This document shows, one piece after another, positions 26,651 through 34,604 of a stretch of DNA of 64,000 nucleotides; position 1 is the first letter of the stretch, and every line of letters begins with the position of its first letter. The notes under the pieces were generated by a model, which saw only the letters and a program-made list of their open reading frames with translations, had not been told where the DNA came from and ran no database searches. Made by a program: the position numbers and the translations under genes. Origin of the DNA: DASZQY01 sp035548515 (GTDB lineage: Bacteria > Pseudomonadota > Alphaproteobacteria > Rhizobiales > Kaistiaceae); assembly GCA_035548515.1 (NCBI GenBank), contig DASZSW010000021.1:49085-113084 (forward strand). Direction: 5' to 3'.

Positions 26651-27975
26651 CCGCGGCGCCCATGTTCGACCGCGAGGTCGAGACGCAGCCATGGAACGAG
26701 CAGCAGCCGGTCGACGAGCCCCTGTACCGGGCACAGGTGACGCTTTTGCTGCAGAAGTCGCGGTTTTACAGGGACAAGCTGGGCGCGGCCGGCATCCGGG
26801 ACGCCACCGACGCCGGCGGGCTTTCCGACATCGCCCGCCTGCCCCTCACTGAGAAGGACGAACTCCGCGCATCGCGCACGCCGGCTGAGCCGGTTGGCAC
26901 GCATCTGATCCCGCCGCTGGCCGACGTCGTGCGCATATTCTCGACCAGTGGCACGACCGGCACGCCAAGCTACGTTCCACTCACGGCGGAGGACGTGGCG
27001 GATTGGGTGCGCATCTCGAGTCGCACCTACACCGCGCCGGGAGTCGTGCGCGGCGACCGGCTCGTTTCCACCTACAACGCCGGCCCGTTCGTCGCCGGTG
27101 TCACCAACGACACCTTCAACCAGCTGGGCATCACCCACATCCCGGTCGGCGGCAGCAACACAGATCGCCTCGTCGCCGCCGTTCAGTTGCTGAAGGCCTC
27201 CACCGTTGTGCTCACGCCGAGCTACGCGCAGCACGTGGTGGAATGGGCGACCGAACGCGGCGTCGATCTCGCACGCTCCAGCGTCGAGCGCGTCATGGTC
27301 GCAGGCGAACCCGGCGGTGGCGAACCGGCGACGCGCGCGCGTCTCGAGACCGCATGGGGCGCGGAGGTCACCGAGGCAATGGGCATCGGCGACATCTGCG
27401 TGTCACTGTGGGGCGAATGCCGCGAGAAGCAGGGCATGCACTTCTCCGGCCGTGGCTTCGTCCATATCGAGTTGATCGACCCGGAAACCGGGGCGCCCGT
27501 TCCAATGCGTGATGGCGCCGAAGGCGAACTCGTCTACACGCACCTTCGCCACCGCGCCGCGCCGCTGCTCCGCTTCCGCAGTCGCGATCATGTCGTGATG
27601 TGGACATCGGTATGCGCCTGCGGACGCACCGCCCCGCGGGTCCGCTGCATCGGCCGCACCGACGACATGCTGATTGTGCGCGGGGTCAACATCTTCCCCA
27701 CGGCCATACGCGAAATCGTCAATGAATTCAGCCCCTTGGTGAGCGGGGCCATCGTCGTGCGGCCGCGCACGAGAGGCATCCGCCAGGATCCGCCGCTCTC
27801 CGTCGCGGTCGAGCTCAGCGAGAACACCGCTGCCGATAGCGCGCTCGCGGAACGTATCCGCACTCGGCTGCGCGAGAAGCTGACGGTGGCCACAGCGATC
27901 GAGTTGGTGCCCTTCAACAGCCTGCCGCGGTCGAGCTACAAATCGAAGCTCGTCGACCGGTCGCAGGCGACGTGA
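26647..27975 (+). CDS. Phenylacetate-CoA-ligase-like AMP-forming acyl-CoA ligase
   Basis: A 442-residue member of the PaaK branch of adenylate-forming enzymes. FSTSGTTGTPSYVPLT is the ATP loop, VMVAGEPGGGEPATRARLETAWGAEVTEAMGIGD the central core, GELVYTHLRHRAAPLLRFRSRDHV the hinge region, and GRTDDMLIVRGVNIFPTAI the C-terminal domain. CACGRTAPRV retains one Cys pair. The acid substrate is unknown. The GTG at 26647 overlaps the preceding stop; an ATG five codons later is possible. With the citryl-CoA-lyase-like gene it may activate, then cleave, an organic acid; this is inference from coupling. Confidence 0.8.
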   Translation: MTAAPMFDREVETQPWNEQQPVDEPLYRAQVTLLLQKSRFYRDKLGAAGIRDATDAGGLSDIARLPLTEKDELRASRTPAEPVGTHLIPPLADVVRIFSTSGTTGTPSYVPLTAEDVADWVRISSRTYTAPGVVRGDRLVSTYNAGPFVAGVTNDTFNQLGITHIPVGGSNTDRLVAAVQLLKASTVVLTPSYAQHVVEWATERGVDLARSSVERVMVAGEPGGGEPATRARLETAWGAEVTEAMGIGDICVSLWGECREKQGMHFSGRGFVHIELIDPETGAPVPMRDGAEGELVYTHLRHRAAPLLRFRSRDHVVMWTSVCACGRTAPRVRCIGRTDDMLIVRGVNIFPTAIREIVNEFSPLVSGAIVVRPRTRGIRQDPPLSVAVELSENTAADSALAERIRTRLREKLTVATAIELVPFNSLPRSSYKSKLVDRSQAT

Positions 27976-27985
27976 GCCGAACGCG

Positions 27986-28663
27986 CTAGGCCACGTTGAC
28001 GAACTGCTGGTCCTTGACGTAGTCGCGAAATCCGACGAGCGCCTCGTTGACCTTCGGCCACGACCCGAGCGTGCCGACTTCCTTCATCCACCGCTCGATG
28101 TTCGGATAGCCGTTGAACCTGTCGCGGGTAACGATCCCGCAGGTGATGAGCGCGTAGCCGAAAATGTCCGCGATGGTTAGCTGATCGCCGACCAGATACC
28201 TGCGCTCCTCGCCGAGCCAATGCTCGTTGAGCACCGTCAGCCACTTCCGCGTTTGCGTCTTGCCCCACTCGATCGTCCTGGCCTGCGCCTCCTCGTTCTG
28301 GCGCCTGTGATGCGGATAAATCTGCGGGTAGACGACGTTGTACGCATAGTCGCGATAGAAGCCGGTGTTGAACCAGTCCATCAGTTCGTTGACCTTCGCC
28401 CGCGTCTTCAGGTCCTTCGGATAGAGTCCGAGGCTGAATTTGTCGGCGAGATACTTCATGATCGCCGAGCTTTCCGTCAGTACGAAGTCGTCATCGACCA
28501 GCGTCGGCACCAGACCGTTGGGGTTCAGCGAAATATACGGCTCGCTCGCGTGTTCGCCTTTGGCGAAGTCGAGCGCGACCTCCTCGATCGGCAGTTTGTT
28601 CTCGCTGATCAGCGCGCGTATCGGCCGGCTCGTGTTGGAAACGAGCAGCACATAAAGCTTCAT
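27986..28663 (-). CDS. Glutathione S-transferase family protein
   Basis: A 225-residue cytosolic GST. The N-terminal thioredoxin-like domain reads MKLYVLLVSNTSRPIRALISEN, LNPNGLVPTLVDDDFVLTES (cis-Pro and the glutathione-binding ES pair). The C-terminal helical domain includes YLVGDQLTIADIFGYALI with the N-capping motif. The catalytic position near residue 10 is Ser or Thr (SNTSRP), suggesting a theta- or zeta-like class. The start at 28663 begins the fold; the longer frame adds a non-homologous Arg-rich extension. The specific substrate is unknown. It converges on the CoA ligase. Confidence 0.9.
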   Translation of the reverse strand: MKLYVLLVSNTSRPIRALISENKLPIEEVALDFAKGEHASEPYISLNPNGLVPTLVDDDFVLTESSAIMKYLADKFSLGLYPKDLKTRAKVNELMDWFNTGFYRDYAYNVVYPQIYPHHRRQNEEAQARTIEWGKTQTRKWLTVLNEHWLGEERRYLVGDQLTIADIFGYALITCGIVTRDRFNGYPNIERWMKEVGTLGSWPKVNEALVGFRDYVKDQQFVNVA

Positions 28664-28769
28664 CGCCACGACTTCCCTCCCCTCGCTCAGGCGACGCCGC
28701 CTCTCCCGGCGTCCTCCGCAAAAAATACCACACGCCGCGTGCGGTCTATCAGCGTCGCCGGCAGGGCGC

Positions 28770-29429
28770 TTATTTCCCCTTCTTCTTGACGCCCGCCTGA
28801 GTGTTCCTGCCCATCGCACGCGCCTTTCCCTTGCCCGCCTCGGCGCCGCTGTAAGGATCCTTCGGCCCGCGATCCTTGGACAACGACCCGCGGTCCGCGC
28901 GGATCATGTCCTCGATCGCATCCGCCAGGTGCTCCTCCTTGATGTTGTAGTCGCCGCGCGCCACGCGGATGTGGTGCGCCGCCAAGAGCACCTCGGCATG
29001 CGTACGGCCATGCGGCGGCTCGAAGCGGTACGCCGCCAACTCAAACAGCTGGCCCAGCGGGTCGCGGAAATAGATCGAGTCCATGAAGCCGCGATCCTTC
29101 GGTCCGCTGTTCGCGATCTTGCGCTCCGCCAGCCGCTCCACCGCCTGCGCGAACGTCGCATGCGAGACCGCGAACGCAATGTGGTGCACATCGCCGATAT
29201 CGGTTGGGTTGGGCGTTGGATCCGCCTTGCGTCCCTCGTTGGTGAACACGGTGATCAGCCGCCCATCGCCGGGATCGAAATAGAGGTGACTCTCCTCCGG
29301 CACGTCCAGGTTCGGCTGGTCGAAGACGAACGGCATGCCGAGCACGCCTTCCCAGAAATCGATCGTCGACTGCCGGTCGGCACCGACCAGCGTGATGTGA
29401 TGAACACCCTGCGTCTGCAGCTTGCGCAT
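28770..29429 (-). CDS. VOC/glyoxalase-family dioxygenase-like protein
   Basis: A 219-residue protein with two VOC beta-alpha-beta modules. GVHHITLVGADRQSTIDFWEGVLGMPFVFDQP supplies the first metal His, GDVHHIAFAV the second, and DSIYFRDPLGQLFELAAYRFEPPHG the metal Glu. Members act as ring-cleaving dioxygenases, lactoylglutathione lyases or isomerases; this one resembles the ring-cleaving-dioxygenase-like group, but substrate is not decidable. The last 30 residues are Lys/Gly-rich. Same strand as the GST and the flavin reductase, so the three may form a detoxification group. Confidence 0.8.
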   Translation of the reverse strand: MRKLQTQGVHHITLVGADRQSTIDFWEGVLGMPFVFDQPNLDVPEESHLYFDPGDGRLITVFTNEGRKADPTPNPTDIGDVHHIAFAVSHATFAQAVERLAERKIANSGPKDRGFMDSIYFRDPLGQLFELAAYRFEPPHGRTHAEVLLAAHHIRVARGDYNIKEEHLADAIEDMIRADRGSLSKDRGPKDPYSGAEAGKGKARAMGRNTQAGVKKKGK

Positions 29430-29467
29430 AACGGCCGAATACTCCCGAAGACGTCGTTGGCCTGAGC

Positions 29468-30028
29468 CTACAACATCCCCGGGCGGAACTGCGACCGTCG
29501 GCTGATGATCTTGCCCGCCACCATGAAGATTCCGTCGCCCGTGTAGTGCAGCGTCTGCGGATATTTCGGCGTGCGCCGCACGTGCGCCTTCACCACCTCC
29601 AGGATGAAGAAGTTGTAGTCGTCCACCAACCGGTCATCCTTTACGCGGCACTCGAGATTGGCGTGGCATTCGGCGATCAGCGGTGCCCGCACCCTTGCCG
29701 CCTTTTCCGCCGTCAGCCCGAAGGTCGCGAACTTGTCGACTTCGTTGCCGTCGGTGTTGCCGATGCCGACCACCGCATCGGTGATCGCCGTCGTCGGCAC
29801 GTTGATGACGCACTCGCCAGACCGGCGGATCAAACTGAAGGAATAATTTGAGGACGCGATCACGCACCCGACCAGCGCGGGCGTGAACTCCATCATCGTA
29901 TGCCAGCCCATCGTCATGACGTTGCGCTCGTCCTTCCAGGCGGAAGTGACGAGGACGATCGGCCCGGGCTCAAGCAGCCTGCGTACCTTGGCAAGCGGGA
30001 AATCGACTTTGCTTGCGTGTCGCGCCAT
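29468..30028 (-). CDS. Flavin reductase-like (FMN-binding) protein
   Basis: A 186-residue protein of the flavin_reduct split-barrel family. PGPIVLVTSAWKDERNVMTMGWHTMMEFTPALVGCVIASSNYSF is the FMN-binding core. CVINVPTTAITDAVVGIGNTDGNEVDKFATFGLTAEKAARV and ECHANLECRVKDDRLVDDYNFFILEVVKAHV follow, the last typical of the family. It may supply reduced flavin or bind FMN for another enzyme. The ATG at 30028 is preferred; an in-frame ATG at 30073 would overlap the upstream 79-residue gene. It lies 13 bp after that gene. Confidence 0.85.
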   Translation of the reverse strand: MARHASKVDFPLAKVRRLLEPGPIVLVTSAWKDERNVMTMGWHTMMEFTPALVGCVIASSNYSFSLIRRSGECVINVPTTAITDAVVGIGNTDGNEVDKFATFGLTAEKAARVRAPLIAECHANLECRVKDDRLVDDYNFFILEVVKAHVRRTPKYPQTLHYTGDGIFMVAGKIISRRSQFRPGML

Positions 30029-30041
30029 CACGCCGGTGATC

Positions 30042-30281
30042 TTATCCCGCAGCGGGATCGAGCGCGAAGCCATCTGCCAGCCGATGACACGCCTCGGCCA
30101 CAGCAGCGTGCCGGGCCTCGTCGATCAGGCCGCCGTCGCGGCGGAGCGCCGCCCACCATCCCGTATCCCGGGGCACGATCAAAACTGCTTCCGCATCGAC
30201 ATCTTGTCCACCCATTCGCTCGTGCAGTTCGGCGGCGACGAGGGCCTGGAGTTCGGATGCAGACACAGCTTTCACGGCCAT
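30042..30281 (-). CDS. Small hypothetical protein, 79 residues
   Basis: A short gene reading MAVKAVSASELQALVAAEL, then HERMGGQDVDAEAVLIVPRD, TGWWAALRRDGGLIDEA and CHRLADGFALDPAAG. CAGGAG lies about eight bases before the ATG. The protein is soluble, alternating acidic and hydrophobic helices, with no signal peptide. I do not recognise a family. It ends 13 bp before the flavin reductase start and is probably co-transcribed with it. The good ribosome binding site and coupling support it; homology was not tested. Confidence 0.6.
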   Translation of the reverse strand: MAVKAVSASELQALVAAELHERMGGQDVDAEAVLIVPRDTGWWAALRRDGGLIDEARHAAVAEACHRLADGFALDPAAG

Positions 30282-30453
30282 TGGCGTGCTCCTGAGAGGA
30301 GGATTGGCTCTTGCGAGGCGGGACCGCGCGACGCTGCCCACGGCAATAATGCGTTCACCAGAGCGCGGTTCCCGCTCAGGGAACCTTTGTCGCGCCCGGC
30401 GAGTTTGTGTGCATCCGGTTTCGTTACCCTCATCAAAAACGTGGAGGAAGCAC

Positions 30454-30537
30454 ATGGGTTTCGGTCGTGGCCTTCTCTTGTGGCTGCTTGGAATTCCCCT
30501 TCCCATCATTCTTCTCCTCGCACTGTTCTGGCGCTGA
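30454..30537 (+). CDS. 27-residue hydrophobic small membrane protein
   Basis: A very short reading frame translating to MGFGRGLLLWLLGIPLPIIL plus LLALFWR. It is a single strongly hydrophobic helix broken by a Pro pair, with a basic N-terminus. GGAGG lies seven bases before the ATG. It ends 11 bp before the next membrane-protein gene on the same strand, so the two probably share a transcript. No function can be assigned; the resemblance is to small stress-related membrane peptides found by gene context in other proteobacteria. Confidence 0.6.
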   Translation: MGFGRGLLLWLLGIPLPIILLLALFWR

Positions 30538-30548
30538 GGAGGTCCCCC

Positions 30549-31607
30549 ATGAGCAACGTTTATGATGCCGGTGCGGTGACAACCGCACCGCGGTCGGCCG
30601 TGGCCTGGCCCGCGATATTCGCGGGTTCGGTGACCGGCGCGGCCGTTTCGGTAATCCTCGTGCTGCTCGGTGCCGGGATCGGGCTTGCGTCCGTATCCCC
30701 CTGGGGAGGCGGCGTAAGCCCGACGACCTTCGGCGTCGGGGCCGCAATCTGGCTGGTCGTCATCGAATGGGTGGCCGCAGGTTTCGCCGGCTTTTTCGCC
30801 GGGCGCCTGCGTACGCGCATGACCGGCTACCACAACGACGAGGTTTTCTTCCGCGATACCGCCCACGGCTTTATCGCCTGGTCGTTCTCGCTGGTGATCC
30901 TCGCGGCGGTGTTCGCATCGTCGCTTGCCGGCATTCTCGGCAAGGCCACCGATGCGGCGGCGACCGTCGCTTCCGGAGCCGCCCAGGCGGCGGCGCCGGC
31001 GGGCGAATATTTCACCGACCGCTTGTTCCGCTCGGGTCCGCCGTCTGCTTCAACCGCGACAGCGACGCCGCCCGCAGCCGCCGCGACCTCAACCACCGCA
31101 CCAGCTCCGGCACCAACTGAAAGCACGACGGCGACAGCACCGGCCGCCGGCACCGAGGCGCCTGCCGCCACAACGACCGAGGCTCCGGCGGCGACGATGA
31201 CCGCTCCGACTGCGGCAACGGCGGCTCCAACCGCACCGGCGATGCCGGCTCCCGCGATGACCGGGATGAACGCGAACGCCGGCCAGAGCGCCGACGTGCG
31301 CGCGGAGGCCGGCCGGATCCTCGCGCAGAGCATCGCCGCTGGTCAGATCAGCGCCGATGACCGCACCTACCTCGCCTCTTTGGTGGCGAGCTCCACGGGC
31401 GTGCCACAGGCCGATGCCGAAGCGCGTGTCGATGCGGCGGTGAACGACGCCAAGAACGCCGCGGACACCGCCCGCAGCGCGGCGGCAAAGGCGAGCCTGT
31501 TCCTCGCCATCTCGCTACTCGTGGGTGCCTTCATCGCTTGCGTGGCGGGTGCTCTCGGCGGCCGCGAGCGCGATGAGGACGAAGTCCGGCTAAGCCGCGT
31601 TGCCTGA
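30549..31607 (+). CDS. Membrane protein with Ala/Thr/Pro-rich linker, unknown function
   Basis: A 352-residue protein. Transmembrane segments lie near 15-45 (AVAWPAIFAGSVTGAAVSVILVLLGAGIGLA), 58-80 and 100-125, followed by a low-complexity linker of about 100 residues rich in Ala, Thr and Pro (about 150-245). A short helical region SADVRAEAGRILAQSIAAGQISADDRTYLASLVA leads to a final transmembrane helix (KASLFLAISLLVGAFIACVAGALGG) and a charged tail. I recognise it only as a family common in Rhizobiales. A strong terminator follows at about 31627. Confidence 0.7.
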   Translation: MSNVYDAGAVTTAPRSAVAWPAIFAGSVTGAAVSVILVLLGAGIGLASVSPWGGGVSPTTFGVGAAIWLVVIEWVAAGFAGFFAGRLRTRMTGYHNDEVFFRDTAHGFIAWSFSLVILAAVFASSLAGILGKATDAAATVASGAAQAAAPAGEYFTDRLFRSGPPSASTATATPPAAAATSTTAPAPAPTESTTATAPAAGTEAPAATTTEAPAATMTAPTAATAAPTAPAMPAPAMTGMNANAGQSADVRAEAGRILAQSIAAGQISADDRTYLASLVASSTGVPQADAEARVDAAVNDAKNAADTARSAAAKASLFLAISLLVGAFIACVAGALGGRERDEDEVRLSRVA

Positions 31608-31626
31608 CGGCTCCGCAGACGCAAAC

Positions 31627-31657
31627 AAAAAGGGCGGCCCTGGGGCCGCCCTTTTTT
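31627..31657 (+). terminator. Rho-independent terminator
   Basis: Stem AAAGGGCGGCCC at 31629-31640 pairs perfectly with GGGCCGCCCTTT at 31643-31654 around a two-base loop. A run of T follows. It sits 22 bp after the stop of the Ala/Thr-rich membrane protein. With A residues on the other side it could also work in reverse for transcripts from the tRNA-Gly strand. Confidence 0.92.
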
Positions 31658-31816
31658 GTTGGGAAACTGGAGTGGTCGGATAGCCACGGTTATGCGGCTC
31701 CTCAGCTTGAGTTGCGTGGAGAGTTTTCTCCGCGCTTGCCGGGGCCAACCAAGGGCCGCGACGCGCTCCTGGACTGTAGAAACGCGGTCCGCGGACAACT
31801 TCGTGGTTGGGAAATC

Positions 31817-31891
31817 TGGAGCGGGCGAAGGGATTCGAACCCTCGACCCCAACCTTGGCAAGGTTGTGCTCTACCCCTGAGCTACACCCGC
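31817..31891 (-). tRNA. tRNA-Gly (GCC anticodon)
   Basis: The complementary strand folds as a 75-nt cloverleaf including an encoded CCA. The acceptor is GCGGGTG/CGCCCGC, the D-arm GCTC...GAGC, the anticodon stem CAACC/GGTTG with loop TTGCCAA (anticodon GCC), and the T-arm GAGGG TTCGAAT CCCTT. All stems pair, with G-T only in the acceptor and T-arm. Discriminator base is T. It reads GGC and GGT glycine codons. It is a single gene divergent from the YbaK-type deacylase gene. Confidence 0.96.
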
Positions 31892-31995
31892 TCACGCGCC
31901 CATCGGAAGACGGACGCCCGGCTTATATGGCGGTGGGTTGCCGATGGCAATACGCCCGCCTTGCCGGACGCCAAGGCCGCGGGTAAACGACCGCC

Positions 31996-32499
31996 ATGCC
32001 CGTTTCCCGGACAGAATTGATGGCCGCCCTCGCCGACCTCGGCATCGCCACGATTACCGTTGATCACGCCCCGGTATTCACTGTCGAGGAAGCGCAGGCC
32101 CTGCGCGGTCAGATCCGGGGCGCGCATACCAAGAATCTGTTTCTGAAGGACAAGAAGGACCGACTGTTCCTTGTTGTCGCCCCGGAAGATGCCGAAATCG
32201 ACCTGAAGCAGCTGCATCACCGCGTCGGCGCCACTGGCCGCTTCTCTTTCGGCAAGCCCGAACTGCTGATGGAAACTTTGGGGATCCCACCAGGCTCCGT
32301 GACCGCTTTTGCGCCGATCAACGACACCGCCCATCGCGTGACAGTCGTCATCGACAAAAGCATCGCCGAAGCCGAAACGGTTAACTGCCATCCGCTTGTG
32401 AATACGGCCACAACCACAATCGCCGTGAGGGATCTGCTGGCCTTTCTGCGCTCCACCGGACATGAACCCCTGATCGTCGCCCTCAGCGGCGAGTTGTGA
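31996..32499 (+). CDS. YbaK/ProX-type aminoacyl-tRNA deacylase
   Basis: A 167-residue stand-alone editing domain. It reads LADLGIATITVDHAPVFTVEEAQALRG, GAHTKNLFLKDKKDRLFLVV (the conserved KNLFLKD motif with substrate-binding Lys), HRVGATGRFSFGKPELLMETLGIPPGSVTAFAPIND and NCHPLVNTATTTIAVRDLLAFLRSTGHEP. This is the prolyl-tRNA-editing subgroup (ProXp-ala/PrdX) that clears Ala-tRNA(Pro) or related mischarged tRNAs. The exact specificity cannot be read from sequence. It precedes the thioredoxin gene by 79 bp. Confidence 0.92.
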   Translation: MPVSRTELMAALADLGIATITVDHAPVFTVEEAQALRGQIRGAHTKNLFLKDKKDRLFLVVAPEDAEIDLKQLHHRVGATGRFSFGKPELLMETLGIPPGSVTAFAPINDTAHRVTVVIDKSIAEAETVNCHPLVNTATTTIAVRDLLAFLRSTGHEPLIVALSGEL

Positions 32500-32578
32500 G
32501 AACGGCACTCCCGCTCCATATTCCCCGCCAGAAACGCGAATTCGGGCCGTCGCCGGCCCTAACAGGAAGCGAACTGCC

Positions 32579-33499
32579 ATGAGCATGAGCACGGATTCGG
32601 CGCGCGCCCCCGTCCCGGGGAGCAATGGCGCCGATCTCATCAAGGACACCACTACCCAGGCCTTTGCCAAGGACGTGCTCGAGGAGTCGCGCCGCCAGCC
32701 GGTGCTCGTCGATTTCTGGGCGACGTGGTGCGGCCCCTGCAAGACGCTGTCGCCTGTCATCGAGAAGGCGGTGAAGGCCGCCAACGGCGCGGTGAAGCTG
32801 GTGAAGATGGACATCGACCAGCATCCCTCGATCCCCGGCCAGCTCGGCATTCAGTCGATCCCCGCTGTCATCGCCTTCCAGAATGGCCAGCCGGTCGATG
32901 GCTTCGTAGGCGCCATTCCCGAGAGCCAGGTCAAAGCCTTCATCGACCGCCTCGGCGCGCCCGCCGGCCCCAGCGACGCGCAGTTGCTGATCGAGGAAGG
33001 CCAGCGCCTGCTCGCCGCGAAGGACGTCGCCGCCGCAGCGGAGCACTTCGCCGCCGCCCTCTCGGCTGACGCAACCTCGGTGCCGGCCATCGTCGGTCTC
33101 GCCTCCTGCCACCTCGCCATGGGCAACCTCGATGCCGCGCGCCAGACGCTGGCTGCGTTGCCGCCGTCGGCCGCGAATGACCCGACCGTCGCCGCGGTAC
33201 GTGCGCAGATCGACCTCGCCGCACAGACCGCCGCGCTCGGCAATCCGGCCGAACTGCAGAAGCGCATCGCCGCCGATCCCAAGGATTGGCAGGCGCGTTT
33301 CGATCTTGCCCTGATCGAGAACGCGCGCGGCGATCGCGAGGCGGCCACCGACCAGCTCCTTGAAATTGTCGGCCGCGACCGTAGTTGGGAGGATGAGAAG
33401 GCGCGCAAGCAGCTCGTGCAGTTCTTCGAGGCATGGGGCCCGATGGATCCTGCGACGCTCTCCGCGCGCCGCCGCCTGTCGTCGTTGCTGTTCGCATAA
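32579..33499 (+). CDS. cnoX: Thioredoxin-TPR co-chaperone CnoX-type
   Basis: A 306-residue protein. The N-terminal thioredoxin domain (about 22-130) carries an intact WCGPC active site (Cys51, Cys54). The C-terminal half is TPR-like helices (LLIEEGQRLLAAKDVAAAAEHFAAALSAD and on). This is the YbbN/CnoX chaperedoxin plan: a holdase that hands clients to GroEL or DnaK and protects their cysteines. The E. coli form lacks the CxxC pair whereas alphaproteobacterial forms keep it, as here, so redox activity is expected. A LON-domain gene follows 43 bp downstream. Confidence 0.9.
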   Translation: MSMSTDSARAPVPGSNGADLIKDTTTQAFAKDVLEESRRQPVLVDFWATWCGPCKTLSPVIEKAVKAANGAVKLVKMDIDQHPSIPGQLGIQSIPAVIAFQNGQPVDGFVGAIPESQVKAFIDRLGAPAGPSDAQLLIEEGQRLLAAKDVAAAAEHFAAALSADATSVPAIVGLASCHLAMGNLDAARQTLAALPPSAANDPTVAAVRAQIDLAAQTAALGNPAELQKRIAADPKDWQARFDLALIENARGDREAATDQLLEIVGRDRSWEDEKARKQLVQFFEAWGPMDPATLSARRRLSSLLFA

Positions 33500-33542
33500 G
33501 AAGACAGTCGCACCGAAAAAACGAGGACGACTGAGGGGACAG

Positions 33543-34208
33543 ATGAAAGCCGGCAACTGCCTCTATGGCTGCGCCAAGGATGTTCCGTCGGTGATCCCGG
33601 TCTTCCCGCTGCCGGAAGCGCTGCTGCTGCCGCGCGCCGACATGCCGCTCAACATCTTCGAGCCGCGCTACCTCGCGATGGTCGACGCCGCCATGGCCGG
33701 CGACCGCGTGCTTGGCATGATCCAGATCGATGACGCGGCTCCGGCGTGCTCGCGCGGGCCCGGCCTGCGTAAGGTCGGCTGCGCCGGCCGCATCGTCTCC
33801 TACGCCGAGACCGGCGACGGTCGCTACATGATCACCCTCACCGGCATCGCCCGCTTCCGCATCGTCGAGGAGATGGCGCAGTCGCGCACGCCCTACCGGC
33901 TCTGCCGCGTCACTGCCGAGCCGTTCGCCGCCGATTTCGAAACCGCCGAGCAGATCATCGATCGGAACGCCGTGCTGCGCGCCTTCCGCACCTACCTCGC
34001 GGCGCACGACCTCGACACGGATTGGGAAACTGTCGGCCGCGCCTCGAACGAGACGCTGGTGAACGCGCTGGCCATGATGGCGCCCTTCGGTCCGGCCGAG
34101 AAACAGGCCCTGCTCGAAGCGCCGGACCTCAAGGCCCGCGCCGAAACGCTGGTGGCCATCGCCGAAATGACGATGCCCGGCCAGTCTACAGGCCGCACGC
34201 TGCAATGA
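33543..34208 (+). CDS. LON substrate-binding-domain protein
   Basis: A 221-residue protein consisting of the N-terminal substrate-recognition domain of Lon without its ATPase or protease. It reads VIPVFPLPEALLLPRADMPLNIFEPRYLAMVDAAMAGDRVLGMIQ, GCAGRIVSYAETGDGRYMITLTGIARFRI and NETLVNALAMMAPFGPAEKQALLEAPDLKARAETLVAI. Stand-alone LON domains sit next to CnoX/YbbN in many alphaproteobacteria, as here, hinting at a protein-quality role. GAGGGGA precedes the ATG at 33543. It overlaps the next gene by ATGA. Confidence 0.92.
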   Translation: MKAGNCLYGCAKDVPSVIPVFPLPEALLLPRADMPLNIFEPRYLAMVDAAMAGDRVLGMIQIDDAAPACSRGPGLRKVGCAGRIVSYAETGDGRYMITLTGIARFRIVEEMAQSRTPYRLCRVTAEPFAADFETAEQIIDRNAVLRAFRTYLAAHDLDTDWETVGRASNETLVNALAMMAPFGPAEKQALLEAPDLKARAETLVAIAEMTMPGQSTGRTLQ

Positions 34209-34393
34209 CCCGCCCTGCAGCCACGGTGGACCCGAAGCTGCTGGAAATCCTCGTCTGTCCTTTGACCAAGACGACGCTGGAATACGACGCGGCCCGCCAG
34301 GTGCTGGTGAGCCGCGCCGCCAAGCTCGCCTATCCGATCCGCGACGGCATCCCGATCATGCTGCCGGAAGAAGCCCGCCCGCTCGAGGGCTGA
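34205..34393 (+). CDS. Trm112-like small protein (UPF0434/YcaR)
   Basis: A 62-residue protein of the Trm112/YcaR family. It reads LLEILVCPLTKTTLEYDAAR, then LVSRAAKLAYPIRDGIPIMLPEEARPL, the conserved core. In other organisms Trm112 activates methyltransferases; in bacteria the partner is mostly unknown. Only the first zinc Cys of the classical CPxCK motif remains (ILVCPLTK). Start overlaps the LON-domain stop by four bases, so the two are translationally coupled. Confidence 0.92.
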   Translation: MTRPAATVDPKLLEILVCPLTKTTLEYDAARQVLVSRAAKLAYPIRDGIPIMLPEEARPLEG

Positions 34394-34400
34394 TCGCCCT

Positions 34401-34556
34401 CTACCCCAGAAACGCGTAGCGCAGCAGCGCCGCTACAGCGGCGATGCACACGAGAAAGACACCCGCTCCGATCGGCGAGCCCCAGCCGTACCAGGAGAGT
34501 GCTGCACTGGCGTAGCGCCACTCCTGATCCTCGGTCCGCGTTACGTTGGCTGACAT
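34401..34556 (-). CDS. 51-residue small membrane protein
   Basis: Reading the reverse strand gives MSANVTRTEDQEWRYASAAL, then SWYGWGSPIGAGVFLVCIAA and VAALLRYAFLG. There is an N-terminal polar stretch and one transmembrane helix (about 28-46). AGGAG lies seven bases before the ATG. It is divergent from the MarR gene, and the 67 bp between them contain the palindrome at 34605-34623, so this gene may be a MarR target. No homologue is recognised and function is unknown. Confidence 0.65.
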   Translation of the reverse strand: MSANVTRTEDQEWRYASAALSWYGWGSPIGAGVFLVCIAAVAALLRYAFLG

Positions 34557-34604
34557 GACAAACTCCTGTGGTTGACGCCGCCCGCGATTGACTTACGCAG
34601 CGAA

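Noticed and set aside
29883..30548. N-terminal part of a 574-codon frame running into the Ala/Thr-rich membrane protein
   Set aside because: The upstream part is Arg/Pro-rich and lies antisense to the flavin reductase and the 79-residue gene. The real start is the ATG at 30549 after its own gap.
31676..31816. Possible second tRNA or small RNA between the terminator and tRNA-Gly
   Set aside because: No TTCGAAT loop or cloverleaf pairing could be formed; only the short repeat reported above.
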